Shown one piece after another: positions 8,870 to 12,114 of a DNA stretch of 12,114 nucleotides. Position numbers and translations under genes: made by a program. Under the pieces are notes generated by a model, which saw only the letters and a list, made by a program, of their open reading frames with translations, searched no databases and was not told the DNA's origin. Location: the NCBI GenBank assembly GCA_018819165.1, contig JAHJQP010000178.1:1-12114 (forward strand). The letters are read 5' to 3'. Position 1 is the first letter of the stretch; each line of letters starts with the position of its first letter. Origin of the DNA: Pseudomonadota bacterium. Its GTDB lineage: Bacteria > Desulfobacterota > Syntrophia > Syntrophales > UBA5619.

Positions 8870-8893
8870 TTCCCCCTTTTAAGTTAAGGGGAA
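8870..8893 (-). other. Hairpin in the transglycosylase leader
   Basis: TTCCCCCTT (8870-8878) pairs with AAGGGGAA (8886-8893) with one bulged C, around a seven-base A/T-rich loop. It lies about 20 bases before the transglycosylase start and has no T run. It could be a structured leader or mean nothing. Confidence 0.25.
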
Positions 8894-8927
8894 ACTGCCT
8901 CATGATCGGGGCGCCCTCTGTGGAAAC

Positions 8928-8957
8928 AGATTACCACAATCGGTATGGAAAATCCAA
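8928..8957 (-). promoter_or_regulatory. Possible promoter of the transglycosylase gene
   Basis: On the minus strand TTGGAT (8952-8957), an 18-base spacer and TAATCT (8928-8933) form a modest sigma70-like pair about 75 bases before the ATG, inside the 156-base gap that follows the transpeptidase stop. Confidence 0.3.
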
Positions 8958-9007
8958 TTTCAGTATGGCGAAAAAAAGTCCCTTTTCATCCCGCGCAACC
9001 GTTCTGT

Positions 9008-9655
9008 TCACTTTGGCGGCCGCGGAAGGTATTTCGGCAGGTCGCCGGCGATTTCAATGGGAGGGCCGTCACTGAGGAGCTGCTGGGTTCCGTTATCCTC
9101 TCTGTATGCGGCTTCGCCAATCGTCCAGGCATAGAGTTTTCTGGCATCCTCGAGGACCGGCTTGTCCGGCACGCCGTAGACCCGATGCTGCATCGCCTCA
9201 TCGAAGACGCCAACGCAGCCGTGGGAGACGGGCCGCCCCGGTAGGTCGCGCGCATGGATCCAGTAGGAGACCCTTTCTTTGTCGATATGGAAGCGGATTG
9301 CATAATCCATCGGGTACTGGGCGTCCCCCTTCGGGGTTTTATAGAGCGACGAGGTGTGTCTTCGTTGGTAGGCCTCCGCCCGGAAGATCCCGGTCGGGGC
9401 GAGATGGCCCTCGATCCCGGTTGCCGCCGGCATGGAGAAGACGAGCTTGCCGTACTCGTACGCCCCGATCCACTGTTCCGTGACGCTCAGGAGGATGTAC
9501 TTCGCATGAGTCCGGGCCTTTTCATAGGTGACGGGCAGCGGGGTGTAGTTCCGGATATCGTCCATGTTTTCCGGCACCTTGATGGTCATGCCGGGGTAGG
9601 TGTGGCGGCGTGTCGATCCGGTTGAAGCGGGCGACATAGATCCAGTCGTCTCCAA
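9008..9655 (-). CDS. L,D-transpeptidase catalytic fragment (3' part of the broken gene)
   Basis: This frame carries the whole YkuD catalytic domain, including the region YAIRFHIDKERVSYWIHARD and the SHGC active-site motif (residues 144-147 counting from ATG 9655). The first 16 or so residues from that ATG are out-of-frame translation of the LysM region and not real protein. Without the upstream frame it has no signal peptide, so it would be neither exported nor active in the periplasm. No RBS was seen for an internal start. It is best read as the C-terminal part of the pseudogene. Confidence 0.55.
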   Translation of the reverse strand: METTGSMSPASTGSTRRHTYPGMTIKVPENMDDIRNYTPLPVTYEKARTHAKYILLSVTEQWIGAYEYGKLVFSMPAATGIEGHLAPTGIFRAEAYQRRHTSSLYKTPKGDAQYPMDYAIRFHIDKERVSYWIHARDLPGRPVSHGCVGVFDEAMQHRVYGVPDKPVLEDARKLYAWTIGEAAYREDNGTQQLLSDGPPIEIAGDLPKYLPRPPK

Positions 9656-9860
9656 AGAGCCGCTCCATGCTGTCCTGAGGCCTGACGAAGTGGGCCTTCC
9701 ATTTGATGCCGGCCATGCTGGGGTATTCGTATCGGCTCAGGTCCTCCCGCGCGCGGTCCTGCGGCGAGGCGACCGGGTCGGAGGTCGATTTCGGATCGAA
9801 CACCGCAGCCGCGATAATGACGGCGACACCCAATATCAGACAGACGACCCTGTGCAGCAT
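9522..9860 (-). CDS. L,D-transpeptidase N-terminal fragment (5' part of the broken gene)
   Basis: From ATG 9860 this frame gives a hydrophobic signal peptide or anchor (about 20 residues), a Ser/Asp-rich linker, and a LysM-like peptidoglycan-binding segment (KAHFVRPQDSMERLFGDDW). It then runs out of frame after RID at 9612 and ends at 9522. The last 30 residues (PPHLPRHDHQ and on) are His/Pro-rich frameshift product with no homology expected. The frame is open upstream to TTG 9944. Confidence 0.5.
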   Translation of the reverse strand: MLHRVVCLILGVAVIIAAAVFDPKSTSDPVASPQDRAREDLSRYEYPSMAGIKWKAHFVRPQDSMERLFGDDWIYVARFNRIDTPPHLPRHDHQGAGKHGRYPELHPAARHL

Positions 9861-10006
9861 AACTCCTGCGCCCCGAGCGGCAAAAGCTGCCGAGAAGATC
9901 TTTTTTGGATCGCTTTCACTAACATGTTCGGAACGGCGGTTCAAGGGGAATCAATTTCTTTTTCCCTGCCGGCCGGAGCGGGGTCTGCTTGGTGTTGTTT
10001 GTTTGC

Positions 10007-10035
10007 TTGACAGACGGACCTCTCTCTCCTATATT
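10007..10035 (+). promoter_or_regulatory. Strong sigma70 promoter of the 10086 gene
   Basis: Perfect TTGACA (10007-10012), an exact 17-base spacer with a CT-repeat, and TATATT (10030-10035). The start point would be near 10042, about 45 bases before the ATG. It has the same boxes and spacing as the clpS promoter. It lies in the divergent gap 9861-10085, where no clear promoter for the transpeptidase was found. Confidence 0.75.
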
Positions 10036-10076
10036 CGGACGGCCAGCCTGACATAAGTTTCCCGTTGGCGTTGGTT

Positions 10077-10082
10077 AGGAGG
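10077..10082 (+). promoter_or_regulatory. RBS deciding the start at 10086
   Basis: AGGAGG ends three bases before ATG 10086. The in-frame TTG at 10065 lies upstream of it and has no RBS, so the shorter product is preferred. Confidence 0.6.
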
Positions 10083-10085
10083 TTC

Positions 10086-10481
10086 ATGCAAGACCGGTCC
10101 ATGTTTCAGGGCGAGATCGTTCATCAGGGCCCGCCTCAGGAAGAGTCCCTGGCCTTCCAGCTCTTCCGGGAGGGCATCCAATGGCTCGAATTCCGGAACG
10201 GTTTCACCGCAGAGGAACTGAACGTCTTCTTCAAGCTGCTTAACCGGTACCGGATCGCCAAAGAGGAGGCGGAAGGCGATCTGGTCACGGCGCTGTGGGA
10301 GGCCGATTTACCCCATCTGAAATACAAGAGCGAGGACGTTCTCTGGGAGGCCGAGCCCCTGATCGACTTCTCTCTTTTGAAAATGGCCCCTGGGGAGGTC
10401 CGGCCAGCGGAGGAAGCGGCAGAGGAACCGCTTGCCCCCGCCGCGAAGATCCGCAGAACCTCCGGAAACTCTTCCCCCTGA
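10086..10481 (+). CDS. Small cytoplasmic protein of unknown function, possibly frameshifted near its end
   Basis: From ATG 10086 this gives 131 aa with no signal peptide or TM helix. The first 100 residues look like a real, acidic, mainly helical domain, with segments such as SLAFQLFREGIQWLEF, LNVFFKLLNRYR and GDLVTALWEADLPHLKY. This resembles the N-terminal module of some longer deltaproteobacterial proteins, but I cannot name the family. The last 30 residues are Ala/Glu/Pro-rich and end in KIRRTSGNSSP, which looks like out-of-frame translation. One extra C in the CCCCC run at 10435-10439 would join the frame to EDPQNLRKLFPLIEDPRLS and end at TAA 10552 (155 aa). It has its own strong promoter and lies upstream of the glycosyltransferase, which has a separate promoter. 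Confidence 0.75.
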   Translation: MQDRSMFQGEIVHQGPPQEESLAFQLFREGIQWLEFRNGFTAEELNVFFKLLNRYRIAKEEAEGDLVTALWEADLPHLKYKSEDVLWEAEPLIDFSLLKMAPGEVRPAEEAAEEPLAPAAKIRRTSGNSSP

Positions 10482-10525
10482 TCGAAGATCCGCGGCTGTC
10501 CATACGGAGTATGATTTGCGGACAT

Positions 10526-10553
10526 CTGACAAATGGGGGGCGGCGGATATAAT
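10526..10553 (+). promoter_or_regulatory. Sigma70 promoter before the glycosyltransferase
   Basis: CTGACA (10526-10531, five of six), a 16-base spacer and a perfect TATAAT (10548-10553). The start point would be near 10560, about 70 bases before ATG 10630. The -10 box overlaps the TAA that would end the repaired 10086 gene. Confidence 0.6.
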
Positions 10554-10572
10554 GGCGGGGAGTTTTCATCCC

Positions 10573-10610
10573 GGGAAGCCTCGCCCTGTGGCGGGGGTGG
10601 CTTCTCTTTT
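10573..10610 (+). terminator. Terminator-like hairpin in the glycosyltransferase leader
   Basis: GAAGCC (10575-10580) pairs with GGCTTC (10599-10604), and inside it CGCC (10582-10585) pairs with GGCG (10590-10593) around a CTGT loop; one side carries a five-base bulge. The stem is followed by TCTTTT. It has the form of an intrinsic terminator but lies about 15 bases after the predicted start point of the promoter at 10526 and upstream of the gene that promoter should serve. It may end transcripts from the 10086 gene, act as an attenuator, or bound a very short RNA. Confidence 0.5.
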
Positions 10611-10629
10611 CCTTGCGGAGCGAAAGTAA

Positions 10630-12108
10630 ATGATCACCGCCTTATTCCCCCGGAGTTTTCATCCCCGGTACGAGCTGTTCATAGGGGAGCTCCTCCGGAA
10701 TCCCCTCATCCGCAAGGCCGTTGTTCTCCATTCCGGCGATCCCGGACCCTGTCCGCCCCGGTGCGAGGCGCTGGCGGTCGATGACCAGGACTCCGGCCGG
10801 ATGTGGAACACCCTCCTCGCCGGGGTTGGGACGCGGTATCTGCTCTATTTGCCCGTTTTTGGGGATGTCCGGCCGGATCCCCGCGGGCCTGGCCGCCTGA
10901 TCGAAGCGGCCGAGTCCACGGGGGCGGGAATGGTCTATGCGGACTACGGCGAGATCCGCGAGAAGGCCTTCGGGGAACACCCCGTCAACGATTATCAGCC
11001 GGGGAGCATCCGCGACGGCTTCGATTTCGGTCCCATGATCCTCCTTGCGACGGCCGCCGCCCGCCGGGCCATCCGGAAATACGGGGAGGCGCCCCCGTTC
11101 AGGTGGGCCGGCTGGTACGACCTGCGGCTCAAGATCTCCATCGATCATGACCTCTTCCATCTTCCGGAACGCCTCTCTCTCGTTGCGGGGCAGGGGGACA
11201 GATTTGAAATCTGTCCCCCGCAGTTCGCATATTGCGATCCCGGCAACCGCGCGGTCCAGAAAGAGATGGAGGAAGCGGCTACGGCGCACCTCCGGCGGAT
11301 CGGGGCGTGGCTTGCTCCGGAATTCAAGGATGTACCGCATTCGGATTACCCCTTTCCCGTGGAGGCGAGCGTCGTCATCCCCGTCCGGAACCGGGTCCGG
11401 ACCGTGGCCGAAGCGGTGGAAAGCGCCCTTGCGCAGAAGACCGATTTCCCCTTCAACGTGATCGTCGTGGACAACCATTCCACTGACGACACGACGGCGC
11501 TCCTTGCTGAACTTGCCGCTAGGCATCCCGTCCTGAAACATATCGTGCCTGAGCGGCGGGACCTCTCCATCGGCGGCTGCTGGAACGAGGCGATTCATTC
11601 AGACAGGTGCGGCCGGTATGCCGTCCAGCTCGATTCGGACGACCTCTACTGCTGTACTGATGCGCTCCAGCGACTGGTCGATCTCCTGCGCCGGGGGAAC
11701 TGCGCGATGGTCATCGGTTCCTACACCCTCGTCAGCGGGGATCTGAAGGAGATCCCGCCGGGTCTTATCGCTCACCGCGAATGGACCGACGCGAACGGCC
11801 GGAACAACGCCCTCCGGATCAACGGTCTGGGGGCGCCGCGGGCCTTCGACACGGCTCTGCTGCGCCGGATCGGGTTTCCGAATGTCGGCTACGGGGAGGA
11901 TTACGCGGTGGCCCTTCGCCTGTCACGGGAGTACCGGATCGGAAGGATCTACGAGAGCATCTACCTCTGCCGCCGCTGGGGCGGGAACACCGACGCTTCG
12001 CTCTCTGTTGAGCAGATGAACCGCCACGACGCCTACAAGGACCGGCTCCGGACGATAGAGATCCGGGCTCGCCGGAAGATGAACGGGGTGAAGGGATGGA
12101 GATCCTGA
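10630..12108 (+). CDS. Two-part family 2 glycosyltransferase
   Basis: This 492-aa cytoplasmic enzyme should transfer a sugar from a nucleotide donor to a polysaccharide or glycan acceptor. The C-terminal half (245-455) is a classic GT-A fold. It has ASVVIPVRNR (246-255), IVVDNHSTDDT (278-288), the metal-binding LDSDD (334-338), the acceptor-side GEDY (422-425) and a closing CRRWGGNTDA. The N-terminal half (60-150) looks like a degenerate second GT-A unit, with MVYADY (101-106) and DYQPGSIRDGFDFG (121-134), but no full DXD set was identified there. Residues 188-197 are encoded by a 27-bp palindrome (see separate entry). The RBS GGAG (10617-10620) supports ATG 10630. The stop overlaps the apparent start of the next gene, suggesting a cell-surface glycan operon that continues rightward. 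Donor and acceptor cannot be predicted. Confidence 0.9.
   Translation: MITALFPRSFHPRYELFIGELLRNPLIRKAVVLHSGDPGPCPPRCEALAVDDQDSGRMWNTLLAGVGTRYLLYLPVFGDVRPDPRGPGRLIEAAESTGAGMVYADYGEIREKAFGEHPVNDYQPGSIRDGFDFGPMILLATAAARRAIRKYGEAPPFRWAGWYDLRLKISIDHDLFHLPERLSLVAGQGDRFEICPPQFAYCDPGNRAVQKEMEEAATAHLRRIGAWLAPEFKDVPHSDYPFPVEASVVIPVRNRVRTVAEAVESALAQKTDFPFNVIVVDNHSTDDTTALLAELAARHPVLKHIVPERRDLSIGGCWNEAIHSDRCGRYAVQLDSDDLYCCTDALQRLVDLLRRGNCAMVIGSYTLVSGDLKEIPPGLIAHREWTDANGRNNALRINGLGAPRAFDTALLRRIGFPNVGYGEDYAVALRLSREYRIGRIYESIYLCRRWGGNTDASLSVEQMNRHDAYKDRLRTIEIRARRKMNGVKGWRS
11193..11219. repeat. 27-bp REP-like palindrome inside the glycosyltransferase gene
   Basis: GGGGGACAGATTT (11193-11205), one central G, then AAATCTGTCCCCC (11207-11219) form a perfect 13-bp inverted repeat. 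In the gene frame it reads GQGDRFEICPP. In the next plus-strand frame it gives GTDLKSVP, and on the other strand GTDFKSVP, peptides that often betray this kind of dispersed palindrome in conceptual translations of diverse bacteria. Its length is a multiple of three and the frame stays open across it. Mobilisation by a REP-associated (IS200-like) transposase is a plausible origin, but no such gene is in the window. Confidence 0.8.
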
Positions 12109-12114
12109 TCCGGC
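12096..12114 (+). CDS. Start of a following gene (cut by the window edge)
   Basis: An ATG at 12096 opens a frame reading MEILIR that overlaps the end of the glycosyltransferase gene by 13 bases and runs off the window. GGGGTG and AAGGG lie just upstream and could serve as an RBS. The overlap suggests translational coupling within a glycan-related operon. Six codons are too few to name the product. Confidence 0.35.

Larger units (their letters stand above)
9008..9860 (-). pseudogene. L,D-transpeptidase (YkuD) with LysM-like domain, frameshifted
   Basis: Two minus-strand frames together read as one exported L,D-transpeptidase, an enzyme that makes 3-3 peptidoglycan crosslinks or attaches lipoproteins. 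From ATG 9860 come a signal peptide or anchor (MLHRVVCLILGV) and a LysM-like segment ending DDWIYVARFNRID. The homology then jumps to the +1 frame as RRHTYPGMTIKVPE, followed by the YkuD domain with WIHARDLPGRPVSHGCVG (catalytic Cys codon 9215-9217). Dropping the single T at 9611 restores IDRRHTYPGM and a 283-aa protein. A TTG at 9944 would extend the N-terminus but has no RBS, while AGGAG lies just before ATG 9860. The lesion is either a real mutation or a sequencing error; no slippery sequence for programmed shifting is apparent. Confidence 0.8.

Noticed and set aside
9878..9892. Five-bp hairpin CGGCA/TGCCG in the transpeptidase leader
   Set aside because: It is short, has no T run and has no clear relation to the start codon; such stems are common in GC-rich DNA.
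10642..11598. 318-codon open frame on the minus strand opposite the glycosyltransferase
   Set aside because: The plus-strand gene has the full GT2 motif set. The antisense frame has no recognisable domain and includes the palindrome peptide GTDFKSVP.

Overview
The window is a GC-rich piece of bacterial chromosome. Its gene content points to an anaerobic member of the Desulfobacterota (former Deltaproteobacteria), for example a Geobacter-like or Syntrophales-like lineage. The evidence is a periplasmic c-type heme sensor, a small triheme c7-type cytochrome, a zinc-ribbon/SurA-like membrane protein, and a PaaI-type thioesterase beside a lone glycogen synthase. The lineage is inferred from family content; no marker gene is present to fix it.

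Left part (1-2822): the tail of an unidentified gene is followed by two overlapping plus-strand genes. The first encodes a membrane-anchored heme-c sensor that ends after a HAMP-like segment with no output domain. The second encodes a four-helix membrane protein. Facing them on the minus strand are a zinc-ribbon/TM/SurA-N protein and a triheme cytochrome with a sigma70-like promoter, a very strong ribosome binding site (RBS), a GTG start and a clear intrinsic terminator.

Middle (2823-7879): a hotdog-fold thioesterase and glycogen synthase glgA lie on the plus strand, separated by about 210 bases that hold a perfect 11-bp hairpin just before the glgA RBS. The convergent clpS-clpA operon follows on the minus strand. 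It encodes the N-degron adaptor and the AAA+ unfoldase, driven by a near-consensus promoter (TTGACA, 17 bases, TATATT).

Right part (7880-12114): two minus-strand cell-wall genes come first, an MltB/Slt35-type lytic transglycosylase and an L,D-transpeptidase. The transpeptidase is broken by what looks like a single extra base at 9611. Divergent from it is a small gene of unrecognised function with another TTGACA-17-TATATT promoter; its true C-terminus may lie in another frame after a run of five C. Last is a two-part GT2 glycosyltransferase. Its leader has a consensus-like promoter followed at once by an intrinsic-terminator-like hairpin, and its coding sequence contains a 27-bp near-perfect palindrome of REP-like type. 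A further gene appears to start at 12096 and runs off the window.

The most interesting items are the outputless heme sensor with its overlapping membrane partner, the palindrome inside the glycosyltransferase, the promoter-plus-terminator leader at 10526-10610, and two candidate frameshifts (9611 and 10435-10439) lying within about 1 kb. No CRISPR array, tRNA, rRNA, IS element or classic defence system was seen.
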